From the NCBI GenBank assembly GCA_947372865.1, contig CANBVJ010000006.1:24644-88643 (forward strand): a DNA stretch of 64,000 nucleotides, read 5' to 3'. Shown here piece by piece: positions 9,783-20,400 of this stretch. The notes under the pieces are model-generated. The model did not search any database and was not told the origin of the DNA. It saw nothing but the letters and a program-made list of their open reading frames with translations. Origin of the DNA: Comamonadaceae bacterium. GTDB taxonomy: Bacteria > Pseudomonadota > Gammaproteobacteria > Burkholderiales > Burkholderiaceae_C. Every line of letters starts with the position of its first letter. The stretch's first letter is position 1. A program made the translations under genes and the position numbers.

Positions 9783-10718
9783 GTGGAGCCCCCGATTTTG
9801 CCCTCAATCCAATCCCCCTTGGGCGCCTTGCCCGCGCGCTTTCGCCGCAGCCGCGTCCTGGTTGTGGGCTGCGGCGACATTGGCCTGCGCGTTGCGGCCC
9901 TGCTGGCCGGCAAGCTGACGGTGCGCGCGCTCAGTTCGCAGCGTGTGCGCGTGCCCGCTTTGCGGGCGGCGGGCACCACGCCGCTGTGGGGCAATCTGGA
10001 CCGGCCCCAGAGCCTGCGCCGCCTAGCCGGTCTGGCGCAGCGGGTGCTGCACTTGGCGCCACCGGCCATCGTGGGCGCCACCGACGAACGCACTGGGGCC
10101 TTGCTGTACGCGCTGCGCCGACGGGGCGCGCCCGCAGCCCTGGTGTATGCGTCTACCAGCGGCGTCTATGGCGACTGCGGTGGCGCGTGGGTGGGTGAAG
10201 GGCACGCCTTGTCGCCGACCACACCCCGCGCCCAGCGCCGCGCTGACGCCGAGGCCCGCGTGCAGTTCTTTGGCCGCTCGGCTGGCGTGCGCACCACGGT
10301 GCTGCGCGTGCCCGGCATCTACGCGCCCAACCGCGAGGGTGGCACGCCCATCGAGCGTTTGCGAAAGGCCACGCCCGTGCTGGACGTGGCAGACGACGTG
10401 TTCACTAACCACATCCATGCCGATGATCTGGCCCGCGCCTGCGTGCGGGCGCTGTGGCGCGGCAAACCGCAGCGCGCCTACAACGTCAATGACGACGCCA
10501 GCCTGAAGATGGGCGACTACTTTGATGCCGCCGCTGCGCTCTATGGCTTGCCGCTGCCGCCACGCATCAGCCGCGCGCGGGCAGAGGTGGAAATGGGGGC
10601 GATGCAACTGAGTTTCATGTCCGAATCCCGGCGCATGGTCAATGCGCGCATGAAGCAGGAACTAGGGCTGCGCCTGCGCTATGCCAGCGTGCTTGACGGC
10701 TTGGCCACCGGTCTTTAG
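9783..10718 (+). CDS. NAD-dependent epimerase/dehydratase (SDR) family protein, YeeZ-like
   Basis: The protein has an N-terminal Rossmann motif VLVVGCGDIGLRVAALL (about residue 25) and, further on, the STSGVYGDCGGAWVGE segment that carries the catalytic region of extended SDR enzymes. NHIHADDLARACVRAL resembles YeeZ and related sugar-nucleotide epimerases. The physiological substrate is unknown. A GTG start at 9783 is used. A TTG five codons later is also possible. The last 4 bases overlap the convergent PAP2 gene. Confidence 0.8.
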   Translation: MEPPILPSIQSPLGALPARFRRSRVLVVGCGDIGLRVAALLAGKLTVRALSSQRVRVPALRAAGTTPLWGNLDRPQSLRRLAGLAQRVLHLAPPAIVGATDERTGALLYALRRRGAPAALVYASTSGVYGDCGGAWVGEGHALSPTTPRAQRRADAEARVQFFGRSAGVRTTVLRVPGIYAPNREGGTPIERLRKATPVLDVADDVFTNHIHADDLARACVRALWRGKPQRAYNVNDDASLKMGDYFDAAAALYGLPLPPRISRARAEVEMGAMQLSFMSESRRMVNARMKQELGLRLRYASVLDGLATGL

Positions 10719-11437
10719 GCGCCAGCGGCGTCGTCCGAGGTGCCGACGCGGTCGCTGTAGGCCCATACCAGCGCGCGCCAGACCAGCCAGCTGCACACCC
10801 AGGTGATGGGCGCGGCCCATAAGGCGTCACTCAGCCAGTGCGCCATGTCCGCCATGCGCGAAAAGCCAATCAGCACGCCGGCCGTGCAGCCCGCCAGCGC
10901 CCAAGTGCGCCTTCGGCGCGGCTGCACCAGCATCAGCGAGGCAAAAAAGAAGCCGCAGGCCACGTGGCCACTGACAAAAGAGCAGTTGTTGTCGCACTGG
11001 TCGGTCACCACGCCGGCCCGGGTGAACTGCTGGCTTCCTCCAAAATTTTGCACCTCATAGGGGCGGGCGCGCTGCCAGTTGTCCTTGAAACCGGCGTTGA
11101 CCAGCAAACCGGGTCCCAATGCGCCGGAGAGAATAAAAAATGCCAGCGGCAGGCGCCATTGCTTCCAACGCGCGCGCCAAGTGACCAGCGCCCAGGCGCT
11201 GATCGCCACAAAGATCAGGCCCCGAAAAAAGGCGGGGATATAAAGGTTGATGGCCTGTACCCACCACCAGTCCTTGATCTGCGTCTGCCCGCTGGGCGGT
11301 GCAAACCACTGGGCCGCCGCAAGATCCATGTCGGGCCAGGCGGTCGGCACCAGGGCCAAGGCGACCAGGGCCAGGGTCAGGACCAGATACAGGCGAGGCG
11401 CTGCGGTGGGAGGATGGGAAGGGACTTGTTGTTGCAT
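10715..11437 (-). CDS. PAP2-family membrane phosphatase
   Basis: This is an integral membrane acid phosphatase of the PAP2 superfamily (240 residues). All three motifs are visible: KDNWQRARP (C1), CSFVSGHV (C2, with the catalytic His) and SRMADMAHWLSD (C3). Several hydrophobic helices flank them. Members dephosphorylate undecaprenyl pyrophosphate, phosphatidylglycerophosphate or lipid A. The substrate cannot be read here, but the IKDWWWVQAIN periplasmic stretch is like the LpxE/YeiU-type enzymes. I start at the ATG giving MQQQVPSHPP. The frame stays open 56 codons upstream but that part is low-complexity and unlike the family. Confidence 0.88.
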   Translation of the reverse strand: MQQQVPSHPPTAAPRLYLVLTLALVALALVPTAWPDMDLAAAQWFAPPSGQTQIKDWWWVQAINLYIPAFFRGLIFVAISAWALVTWRARWKQWRLPLAFFILSGALGPGLLVNAGFKDNWQRARPYEVQNFGGSQQFTRAGVVTDQCDNNCSFVSGHVACGFFFASLMLVQPRRRRTWALAGCTAGVLIGFSRMADMAHWLSDALWAAPITWVCSWLVWRALVWAYSDRVGTSDDAAGA

Positions 11438-11637
11438 GGTGGCTTCAAGCCGGGGGCAGGAGTGAAGTGCGGTTGGGGCTGAGTGCGACTTGTGAAGCCG
11501 ATTATCCATGGCGCGCCTTGGGCCGCGTGGAACAGGTGCCCGCAGGCGCTTGTGTTGCGCCTCAGTAAAGTTGCCAGCCCCTGTCAACAGCCGCGCCCAG
11601 GGCACCGTTACGGAAAGACAACTTTGAAGGACGAACC

Positions 11638-12285
11638 ATGAAACGAGTGATTGCAGCGGCTTTGGGGCTCAGTGCCTTGGCCAGCGTCTGGGCGCAGGAC
11701 ATGGGCCGCGTACTGTCCTCCACCCCGGTGCTGCAGCAGGTGGCCGTGCCCCGCCAGGTGTGCAGCAACGAGCAAATCAGCTACCAGGGCCCCAACAGCG
11801 GCGCTGGGGCATTGATCGGCGCCATTGCTGGCGGCGCCCTGGGCAATGCCACGGGAGGGCGTGGTGCAGGAAGGGCGGCGGCTACGGCCATCGGCATGGT
11901 CGGCGGCGCGGTGTTGGGCGACCGTTTGGAGGGGCAAGCGCCGGAGCGGATCGAAAACGTGCAGCGCTGCGGCGTGCAAAACTTTTACGAAAACCGCACC
12001 GTGGGCTACAACGTGGTCTACGAATTTGGTGGGCGGCAGTACGCGGTGCAAATGCCCAATGATCCGGGCCCGACCATTGCGGTGCAGGTTTCCCCGATGG
12101 GTGCGGGGATGGTCGCACAAGCGCCAGCCGCGGCCGTACTGGTGCAGCCCAGCACCACCTATGTGACGGTGCCGGCGCCACGCAATTACTACAGCCCTTT
12201 TTACTATCCTCCGGTGGTCCTGCCTTTTGGCTTTTACGGCCAAGGCCACGGGCACTTCAGGGGCCACGAGCGCGAGCATTGGTAA
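11638..12285 (+). CDS. Glycine-zipper 2TM domain protein with signal peptide
   Basis: A 215-residue exported protein. A signal peptide MKRVIAAALGLSALASVWA is followed by a mature domain and a glycine zipper (GALIGAIAGGALGNATGG, then GMVGGAVLGDRLEG) at about residues 58-100. That is the Rick_17kDa/OmpA-2TM type fold of small outer-membrane proteins. The C-terminal third is rich in Tyr, Pro and His. No lipobox Cys is seen, so it is probably not a lipoprotein. The cellular role is unknown. Confidence 0.85.
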   Translation: MKRVIAAALGLSALASVWAQDMGRVLSSTPVLQQVAVPRQVCSNEQISYQGPNSGAGALIGAIAGGALGNATGGRGAGRAAATAIGMVGGAVLGDRLEGQAPERIENVQRCGVQNFYENRTVGYNVVYEFGGRQYAVQMPNDPGPTIAVQVSPMGAGMVAQAPAAAVLVQPSTTYVTVPAPRNYYSPFYYPPVVLPFGFYGQGHGHFRGHEREHW

Positions 12286-12312
12286 GCGCTGGCCCCAAAG
12301 CGGGGCGGGCGT

Positions 12313-15300
12313 TCAGGATTCGCTGACTTCGGGACGGGTCAGTGGCCCCGCGCCGCTAAAGCGGTCTAGCGCCAGATAAAGCACCGGGGTAATAAACAGC
12401 GTAATTGCCTGCGAGAACACCAGGCCACCTGCCACCGCCAAGCCCAGGGGTTGGCGCAGTTCCGCCCCGGCACCCACGCCAAGAGCAATCGGCAGCGCAC
12501 CCACCAGCGCCGCCATGGTGGTCATCATGATGGGGCGAAAGCGCAGCACGCAGGCGGTACGAATCGCATCATGCGGCGTCATGCCCTGGTGGCGCTGGGC
12601 TTCCAGGGCAAAGTCGATCATCATGATGGCGTTCTTCTTGACAATGCCGATCAAGAGCACGATGCCGATGGTGGCAATCAGCGTCAAATCCTGGCCAAAC
12701 AGCATCAGCGTGGCCAGTGCCCCCACGGCCGCCGAAGGCAGACCGGCCAAAATCGTGATGGGGTGGATGTAGCTTTCGTACAGCACGCCGAGCAGCACAT
12801 AAATCACCACCAACGCGGCAATTACCAAAATCAGCTGGCTGCCCTGTGAGCTTTTGAACACGGCCGCGTCGCCGCCGTAAGTGGAAATGATGCTGCTGGG
12901 CATCTGAATCGCCTCGCGCGCGGCGTCGATTTTGGTAGTAGCGTCGCCCAAGGCCGCACCAGGGGCGAGGTTGAAGGACACGGTGACTGCCTGCAGTTGC
13001 CCCACATGGTTGATGGCGGTGGGGCCCACGCTGCGCTCTACGGTAGTAAAGCTTGACAGCGGCACCAGCGTGCCAAAGCTCGAACGCACGTAAATCCCTG
13101 AGAGCGCCGACTCATCGAGCTTGGCCTCGGGGGCGACTTCCATGATCACCTGGTAGCTGTCGGTGGGCAGGTAAATGGTGGACACCTGGCGCTCGCCAAA
13201 GGCGCTGAAAAGTGCCGAGCGGATGCCGTCCACCGACACGCCCAGGCTGTTGGCGCGGTCGCGGTCGATATTGAGCTGGGCTTGCAGCGCGCGCAGTTGG
13301 GCGTCGCTGGTCACGTCCCGGAAAATCGGGTCGGCGCGCATGCGTTCTTGCAGCTTGCCAGCCCAGGTGTTGAGCTCGTCGGCCTTGATGCTTTGCAGGA
13401 TGTACTGGAACTGCGCCTTGCTGGGGCGCCCGCCGAGTTGCAGGTTTTGCACCGGGCGCATGAATACATTGATGCCGGCCACGCCGCGCAGTTTTTTGCG
13501 CAGGCCTTCAATCACCTGTTTCATGGGCAGGCGTTGGCCTGCGGGTTTGAGGCTGACAAACATGCGCCCAGAGTTTTGCGCGTTGTTGCCCCCGTTGAAG
13601 GAGCTCACGGCGTTGATATTGGCGTCAGCGCGGATGATGGCGGCGGCGCGTTCTTGCAGCGCCACCATGGCAGTAAAGGAAATGTCCTCGCTGCCTTCGG
13701 TGGAGACCTGAATCTGTCCGATGTCTTCTTCGGGGAAAAAGCCCTTCGGGATCACACTGACCAGCCAAAAGGTGGCCACAAAGGTGCTGGCCGCCAGCAG
13801 CAAAATCGTTTTACGGTGGCCCAGCGCCAGGTCCAGCACGCGGCTGTAACCGCGCAGCGTGGCGTCAAAACCGCGCTCGAACAGACGCACCAGCGCGCCA
13901 GGGGCCTTTTTGTGCGCGTCGTCGGTCAGAAAACGCCCGGCCAGCATGGGCACCAGCGTGAGCGACACAAAGGCCGACACCACAATCGCCAAGCTCACTA
14001 CCACCGCAAATTCGTGAAACAAAAGGCCAATCACGCCGGGCATGAAGAAGATCGGGATGAACACCGCGATCAAGGACGTAGAAATTGACACGATCGTGAA
14101 GCCCACCTCGCGCGCGCCCACGAGCGCAGCCTGGAAGGGCTCTTCGCCGTCTTCCACGTGGCGGATGATGTTTTCCAGCACCACAATGGCGTCGTCCACC
14201 ACCAGGCCCACGGCCAGCGTCAGGCCCAGCAGCGAGATATTGTCCAGGCTGTAGGACATGCCCCACAACAACGCCACCGCGCCCATGAGCGAAATGGGCA
14301 AAGACAAGGTGGGAATGGCCGTGGCGACAAAGCGGCGCAGGAACAAAAAGATCACCAGCACCACCAGCACGATGGTGCCAATGAGCGTGAGCGAGACGTC
14401 GTGCAGCGCGTCGCGCACCGACACCGAGCGGTCGTTGATCGGCGTCATGCCCACCGACTGGGGCATTTGCGCCTGCATGGCCGGCATGGCGGCGCGCACC
14501 GCGTCCACCACCCGCACCGTGTTGGCGCCGGGCTGGCGCTGGATGGCGATGGTGATGGAGTTTTCGCCGTTGAGCGTGGCCCAGCTCTTGTAGGTCTCCA
14601 CGCTGTTTTCGACCTTGGCGATGTCTTTCAAGCGCAGCGGCACGCCGCCCTTGGCGCTGATGATCAGGTTGCCAAAGTCGGACGCGGTTTTGAGCTGCTT
14701 GTTGGCCTGCAGCACCAAGGTTTGCTTGGGGCCGTCCAGGGTGCCAACCGGCGTGTTGACGTTGGCCGCGCGCAGGGCGGCGCTCACTTCGTCAAAGCTG
14801 ATGTTGCTGGCCAGCATGGCGTCGGGCTTGACGCGTACGCGCACCGCAAAGCGCTTGGCACCATAGATAGTGACCTGGGCGACGCCGTCAATGGTGGAAA
14901 AGCTCGGCGAGATCAGGTGTTCGGCGTAGTCTTGCAAATCAGCCGGCGAAAGTGACGGCGAGGTCAGCGCAATCAGCAGGACTGGCGCATCTGCCGGATT
15001 GACCTTGCGGTACGAGGGCGGCGACGTCATGTCCTGGGGCAACGAACGCTGGGCGCGCAGGAGCGCGGCTTGCACGTCCACGGCTGCCGCGTCCACATTG
15101 CGGCCTTCTTCGAATTCGAGGGTGAGCGAGGTGCTGCCCAAAGTACTGCTCGAACTGATGGTTTTGAGGCCGGGCACGGTCTGGAACTGCTTTTCCAGCG
15201 GCAGCGCCACCGAACTGGCCATGGTCTCGGGGTTGGCGCCGGGCAGGGTGGCTGCCACATTGATGATGGGCGTGTCGTAACTTGGCAGTGCCGCAATCGG

Positions 15301-15396
15301 AATATTTTGCAGTCCCAAAATGCCTGCGCCCACGATGGACAGGTTGAGTAGCACCGTCATCACCGGACGGCGGGTGAACAGTTCCGAGAAATTCAT
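12313..15396 (-). CDS. RND efflux transporter permease (HAE1/Mdt-type)
   Basis: A 1027-residue inner-membrane proton-driven drug exporter. It starts MNFSELFTRRPVMTVLLNLS, the conserved RND amino-terminal helix, and continues with IAALPSYDTPIINVAATLPGANPE. The transmembrane domain carries the helix IVLVVLVIFLFLRRFVAT and GLTLAVGLVVDDAIVVLENI with the DD proton-relay pair. The C-terminal half repeats the fold (GIVLLIGIVKKNAIMMIDFA). The sequence resembles the MdtB/MdtC branch. Its ATG overlaps the stop of the adaptor gene (ATGA). No outer-membrane TolC-type factor or regulator adjoins, so the third component must come from elsewhere. Confidence 0.93.
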   Translation of the reverse strand: MNFSELFTRRPVMTVLLNLSIVGAGILGLQNIPIAALPSYDTPIINVAATLPGANPETMASSVALPLEKQFQTVPGLKTISSSSTLGSTSLTLEFEEGRNVDAAAVDVQAALLRAQRSLPQDMTSPPSYRKVNPADAPVLLIALTSPSLSPADLQDYAEHLISPSFSTIDGVAQVTIYGAKRFAVRVRVKPDAMLASNISFDEVSAALRAANVNTPVGTLDGPKQTLVLQANKQLKTASDFGNLIISAKGGVPLRLKDIAKVENSVETYKSWATLNGENSITIAIQRQPGANTVRVVDAVRAAMPAMQAQMPQSVGMTPINDRSVSVRDALHDVSLTLIGTIVLVVLVIFLFLRRFVATAIPTLSLPISLMGAVALLWGMSYSLDNISLLGLTLAVGLVVDDAIVVLENIIRHVEDGEEPFQAALVGAREVGFTIVSISTSLIAVFIPIFFMPGVIGLLFHEFAVVVSLAIVVSAFVSLTLVPMLAGRFLTDDAHKKAPGALVRLFERGFDATLRGYSRVLDLALGHRKTILLLAASTFVATFWLVSVIPKGFFPEEDIGQIQVSTEGSEDISFTAMVALQERAAAIIRADANINAVSSFNGGNNAQNSGRMFVSLKPAGQRLPMKQVIEGLRKKLRGVAGINVFMRPVQNLQLGGRPSKAQFQYILQSIKADELNTWAGKLQERMRADPIFRDVTSDAQLRALQAQLNIDRDRANSLGVSVDGIRSALFSAFGERQVSTIYLPTDSYQVIMEVAPEAKLDESALSGIYVRSSFGTLVPLSSFTTVERSVGPTAINHVGQLQAVTVSFNLAPGAALGDATTKIDAAREAIQMPSSIISTYGGDAAVFKSSQGSQLILVIAALVVIYVLLGVLYESYIHPITILAGLPSAAVGALATLMLFGQDLTLIATIGIVLLIGIVKKNAIMMIDFALEAQRHQGMTPHDAIRTACVLRFRPIMMTTMAALVGALPIALGVGAGAELRQPLGLAVAGGLVFSQAITLFITPVLYLALDRFSGAGPLTRPEVSES

Positions 15397-16649
15397 GGTG
15401 CGCTGCGCGATGACGCGCCTGCTGGGGCGGGAGCCGCTGAAGATGCTGGTGCCGAAGCGCCCGCTTTGGCCTCTTTGGGCCGCTCCACCACCAGCGCGCC
15501 CGGACGCAGGTTTTGCTTTCCTTCCACGACCACCGACTCACCGGCAGCAATGCCGGTGATGGCCGCCTCACCGCTCTGACCCGCCACTTGTTTGACGGGG
15601 CGCAGCAGCGCTTTGCCGTCTTCCACCACATAAACAATGGTGCCGCGCGCGGACTGGATCAGCGCGGCTTGGGGCACCAGCACTGCGTCCTTGAGCGTGT
15701 TGATGGTTTGTGAAATCTCCACGAAGGCGCCGGGCCACAGGCGCCCGTCTTTGTTGTCAAACTTGGCGCGCGCGCGCACCGTGCCCGAGGCGGCGTCCAC
15801 TGTGTTGTCCACAAAGTACAAGCGCCCCTGGAAGCTGCCGCCGCCGTCGGCCAGCGTGGCCGTCACTTTGGCGCCGCCATCCTTGAGCGCTGCGATGGCC
15901 TCGGCCAGATTGCGCTGGGGCAGGTTGAAGGTCACCGCAATCGGGTCAAGCTGGGTGATGGTGACGATGGGCGACACATTGTTTTGCAGCGCCGTGCCGA
16001 TGGAAACACTCAAGGCCCCGGCGCGCCCGCTCAAGGGCGATGTGATGTGGTTGTAGGACAGTGCCACTTTGGCAGCGTCAATGGCGGCCTGGTCGGCCAG
16101 GATGGTGGCCGAGGCGGCGTCCACTGCCGCTTGGGCTGTGTCAACCGCGCTCTTGGCCACAAAGTTTTGCGCCAGCAGTTCTTGCGCGCGTTTGAGCTGG
16201 CGTTGGGTGTCGGCCAGCGCAGCCTGGTCTTTGGCGAGCTGGGCGCGGGCCTTGGCCAGATTAGCCTCTTCGGCGCGGCCGTCCAGGGTGAACAGGGGGT
16301 CGCCCGCGCGCACAAACTGGCCACCGTTGATGTGCATCTTGGTCACCACCGAATTGGTTTGCGACTTGATGTCCACGCTGGCCAGGGGGAACACGGTGCC
16401 CGTGGTCCGCAGGTTGACAGCCATGTCGCGCGCTTCGGCTTTGGCCGTGGTCACCGACACCGGGGGGCCGGGTGGGGAGGCTGCTGAGGCGGCGGATGCC
16501 GGGGCCGAGGCGCTTGGCGCGGCTGCCGGCGAAGCACTGGCGGCTGGGGCGGGCGCGGCGGCGTCGACCGGCTTTTTGTCACTGCAACCAGGCAAAGCCA
16601 GGGCCGCTACCACGGCACACAAGGCCAACGAAGAATAAGAATAGTTCAT
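15393..16649 (-). CDS. RND efflux periplasmic adaptor (MFP), lipoprotein
   Basis: The membrane-fusion partner of the downstream RND permease (418 residues). A lipoprotein signal ends in LALPGC, so the protein is probably acylated at Cys22. A Pro/Ala/Ser-rich linker follows, then the alpha-hairpin (DGRAEEANLAKARAQLAKDQAALADTQ, split here by domain position, about residues 110-200) flanked by lipoyl halves and a beta-barrel. The start at MNYSYSSLAL places the signal peptide correctly. An ATG 20 codons upstream would not. Translational coupling with the permease is shown by the ATGA overlap. A near-perfect palindrome sits just upstream at 16711-16734. Confidence 0.92.
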   Translation of the reverse strand: MNYSYSSLALCAVVAALALPGCSDKKPVDAAAPAPAASASPAAAPSASAPASAASAASPPGPPVSVTTAKAEARDMAVNLRTTGTVFPLASVDIKSQTNSVVTKMHINGGQFVRAGDPLFTLDGRAEEANLAKARAQLAKDQAALADTQRQLKRAQELLAQNFVAKSAVDTAQAAVDAASATILADQAAIDAAKVALSYNHITSPLSGRAGALSVSIGTALQNNVSPIVTITQLDPIAVTFNLPQRNLAEAIAALKDGGAKVTATLADGGGSFQGRLYFVDNTVDAASGTVRARAKFDNKDGRLWPGAFVEISQTINTLKDAVLVPQAALIQSARGTIVYVVEDGKALLRPVKQVAGQSGEAAITGIAAGESVVVEGKQNLRPGALVVERPKEAKAGASAPASSAAPAPAGASSRSAP

Positions 16650-16710
16650 GAGAGCTCGGGTTTTGCGGTACGCAGGGCGCCTGATGCGGCGCTCTGGCGC
16701 GGCGCGCATC

Positions 16711-16734
16711 GCCCGCTGCAGGCCTGCGGCGGGC
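16711..16734. repeat. 24-bp near-perfect GC palindrome
   Basis: gcccgctgcagg paired with cctgcggcgggc gives 11 of 12 complementary bases with no loop. It lies between the end of the sox operon (soxG) and the start of the adaptor gene, both on the minus strand. It could be the mRNA end of the sox operon or a regulator site for the efflux pair. Confidence 0.4.
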
Positions 16735-16822
16735 GGCTGATCTTAATGGCTAAGCGTTGCAGCACGGCGACCAGGCGTCGCAGCGCGCCGACCGAACGGG
16801 GCGACGCTTCCTGCCAGCCGCG

Positions 16823-17464
16823 CTAATTTGCGAGGGTCAGCGCCACGCCGAATTCCAGCGCAGCGTCCTGCAGTGATTCCAACTGCCCGTGGGCATAGGT
16901 GCTGAGCAGGTACAGATCAAAACGGTCAGCGCCCAGGCGGTGCAGACTGCAGGGCACATGGTGGTGGCCGCTGAGCTTCAATTGCCCCACCCCAAAGGCT
17001 GCATCGCGAAAGTCCAGCGCAAACAGCTTGCCCAAGGTGGCCTCAGCCTGCGGGCCTTGGATGTGCACGCGGCAGCGGGCGTGGCTCAGGTCCAGCACTG
17101 CACCGATGTCGGGCGTAATGTGGGCCTTCAAAGCCGCCGCCACGTCCACTGCACCGCTGCCAATGAGCATGAATTCATGCGGACCGGTGCGCAGCAACAG
17201 CCCCAGCGGGCACTGCGCCGTCTGTCCGGTGGCGGCCGGCAGTGGAAACAAATCGGTCGCCGCCAGTGCCTGGCCCAGCGCGGCGCACAAGGCCTGGGTG
17301 CCGCCCATCCAGGTGCTGATCAGGGTGACGCTGGCCAGGCGCTCGGCGCGCAGTCGCACTTGCACCAAGCCGTCGCGGGTCGGGTGTTCGTGCGCCACAT
17401 GGCCGGAAAAAGGGCTGCTGAATGCTGCGGCTGCGGCCAGGGTGGAAGTAGTGGAATCAGACAC
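16823..17464 (-). CDS. soxG: Sarcosine oxidase gamma subunit
   Basis: The 213-residue product is the small gamma subunit of heterotetrameric sarcosine oxidase. The recognisable part is residues 30-210 (LVQVRLRAERLASVTLIS, GPHEFMLIG, CRVHIQGPQAEATLGKLFALDF), a GcvT/YgfZ-like fold with weak conservation, as is usual for SoxG. The chosen GTG start overlaps the soxA stop by 8 bases, keeping translation coupled. The longer open frame inside soxA is a shadow. It is the last gene of the C1 operon. Confidence 0.87.
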   Translation of the reverse strand: MSDSTTSTLAAAAAFSSPFSGHVAHEHPTRDGLVQVRLRAERLASVTLISTWMGGTQALCAALGQALAATDLFPLPAATGQTAQCPLGLLLRTGPHEFMLIGSGAVDVAAALKAHITPDIGAVLDLSHARCRVHIQGPQAEATLGKLFALDFRDAAFGVGQLKLSGHHHVPCSLHRLGADRFDLYLLSTYAHGQLESLQDAALEFGVALTLAN

Positions 17465-20400
17465 GGTAGCGCGCTCCTTCGGCGTCCAGGAAGCAGGGTT
17501 CGACCACGCGCAGGCGGTACTTGCGCCCCTGCGTGGGGGAGGTGGCGATGATCTCTTTGCCCACATGCGCCGTGCCGCCTTGCAGCAAGCCCAGCGCAAT
17601 CGCTTTGCCCACCGACTGGCTGAAGGTGGTGGACGTGACGTGGCCCCGGCCATGGCCCTGAACCACGTCATCGGCAAAAAACAGGATGGAGCCGTTGCTC
17701 GGCGGCTCTTTGGCGTCTACCGCTTCCAGGCCGACCAAGGTGGGGCGGTTGGCGCGCGCCAGGTGCGGGCTGTGGCGCAGGGCGTCGCCCCAGAACGACT
17801 TGGTCTTGCTGGCCATCTTGCCCGCGCCCAGGTCGTCTAGCGTGGTGCGGCCGTCCATTTCAGATCCGACCACATGGCCTTTTTCGATGCGCAGTGAACC
17901 CAGCGCCTCCAGGCCGTAGGGCCGCATTTGCCAGGGCTTGCCGGCGTCCATGACGTGTTCCCACACGGCCAGGCCGTGGTGGGTGGGTGTGAAGATTTCA
18001 TAGGCCAGCTCGCCCGAGAACGTCAGGCGCAGGATGCGCAGCGCCACGCCTTCCAGCGCGCCGCTGCCCTGCGTGTCAAGCACGCCCATGAAGGGCAGGG
18101 CGGTATTGTCCAGGTCCAGATGCGGAAAAGCGGCCGAGAGCGCGTCGCGCGCACGCGGCCCGGCTACGCTCATAGCGGCCCACTGGTCGGTGACAGACGC
18201 CACCGTCACCCGCAGCGTGGGCCAGACGACTTGCAGCAAAAACTCCAGGTGGCTCATCACCTTGGCGGCCTGCGCAGTGGTGGTGGTCATGAAAAACTGG
18301 GTTTCGCTGATGCGCGTGGTGGTGCCGTCGTCCATAACGACGCCGTCTTCGCGCAGCATGAAACCGTAGCGCGCCTTGCCCACGGCGAGTTTGGAGAAGC
18401 CGTTGACGTACACCCGGTCCAGAAACTCAGCGGCGTCGGGGCCTTGCACGTCAATCTTGCCCAGGGTGGACGTGTCGGCCATGCCAACGCTGCTTCGCAC
18501 AAATTCCATCTCGGCCTTGTAAGCCTCGCCCAGCGTGGCGCCGTGGGTGCGGTACCACAGCGGGCGCAGCCACAGGCCGGCTTCCATCTTCACGCCGCCG
18601 TGCGTCTCGTGCCAGTCGTGCATGGCGGTGCGGCGCTCGGGCTGGAAATGCGGCCCCACATTGCGTCCGGCCAGCGCACCCAGGCTTGCCGGGGTGTAGG
18701 GCGGGCGGAAGGTGGTGGTGCCTGCGGCAGCCACATTGATGCCGCGCGCCGCGGCCATCAGGCCCAGGCCGTTGAGGTTGGAGGTTTTGCCCTGGTCCGT
18801 ACCCATGCCTAGCGTGGTGTAGCGCTTGAGGTGCTCGACCGACTGGTAGCCCTCGCGGTGCGCGAGTTCCACGTCGGCCACGGTCACGTCGTTCTGGAAA
18901 TCAATAAAGGCCTTGTCGCTGGGCTTGGCGGCCAGCAGCGTGCCTGCGGGCACAAAAGCGGTACTGGTGTCGTCGACCAGCAGGGGCGCGGCGTCATTCA
19001 GGCGGTGGCCGCTGACGGCGACGGCTTGGGCACCGGCCTGCCAGCCCGACTCAATGGCTTCGCTCCAGGTCTGGCTGCCGACCATGGCGCCCGCACCAAA
19101 CTGGGCGCGGTCAAAGCCGCCGGGCACAAAGCTGGCAATGTCGGCGCGGTAAACGGGCTTGACGTTTCGGTGCGAACTCAAATGCACCGTGGGCGTCCAG
19201 CCGCCCGACATGGCGACCAGGTCCACATCCAGCTCCATGGGTCCGCCCATGACGCGCCCGCTGGCCGCGTCATAACCGGCCACGCGCACGCGCTTGGCGT
19301 GCAGGCCGCCGTACACATCGGTCACGGTGCTGCCGGTTTGCACCGTGATGCCCGCGCTGCTGGCCGCTGCCAGCAGGTTTTGTGGCACTGCGCTGCGCAA
19401 GTCCACCACATTGACTTGCGATCCCGCGTGGGCCAAGGCCAGCGCGTCGGCGTATGCCGCGTCGTTGTTGACGCAAAACACCGCCCGCTTGCCCGGCGCC
19501 ACGGCGTAGCGGTTGACGTAAGTGCCCACCGCACCAGACAGCATGACGCCGGGTTTGTCGTTGCCCGCAAACACCAGCGGGCGCTCCAGCGCGCCACAGG
19601 CCATGACAATGGCGCCCGCGCGCACCGTGCGCATGCGCTGGCGCGGCACGCCGTGCGCCGCATCGGCCACGCCTGGCGCCGAGCGCTCGATTACGCCCAC
19701 GGTATTGCCGTCGTACACACCAAACGCGGTGGAGCGGTTGAGCATGCGCACCTTGCCGGTGGCCTGCAAATCGGCCAGCATGGTGGCCAGCCAATGGCCC
19801 TTGGCGCCGTTGGCCGAATGGCCCAAGAGCGCTCCGCCCAGCGCAAAGTCTTGCTCCACCAGCATCACCTGCGACCCGGCGCGTGCCGCGTGCAAGGCAG
19901 CGCTCAAACCTGCGGCGCCCGAGCCAATCACCAGCACGTCGGTGTAATCGTTGTGCCAGTCGTAGCGGTGCACGTCGGCGTCGTTGACCGAGGCGCCCAG
20001 GCCTGCGGCCTTGCGGATGAAATGCTCATAGAGCATCCAGGCGCTGCGGGTCGGGCCCATAAAGGTCTTGTAATAGAAGCCAGCCACAAAAAAGGGCGAC
20101 AGCACCGAGGTGATCGCCATGGCGTCAAAGCGTACCGAAGGCCAGGCGTTTTGCGTGCGGGTGACCAAACCGGCCTCCAACTCCAGCACGGTAGCGGCAA
20201 TATTGGGCTCGCGCGTGCCCTTGTCGCCCACGGTGAGCAGCGCGTTGCTTTCTTCCACGCCTGCCGCCATGATGCCGCGTGGTCGGTGGTACTTGAAGGA
20301 ACGGGCCACGAGGTGCTCGCCGTGCGCCAGCAGCGTGGACGCTACCGTGTCTCCGGCAAAGCCCTCAAAGGACCTGCCGTCGAGCGTGAAGCTCAGGCTC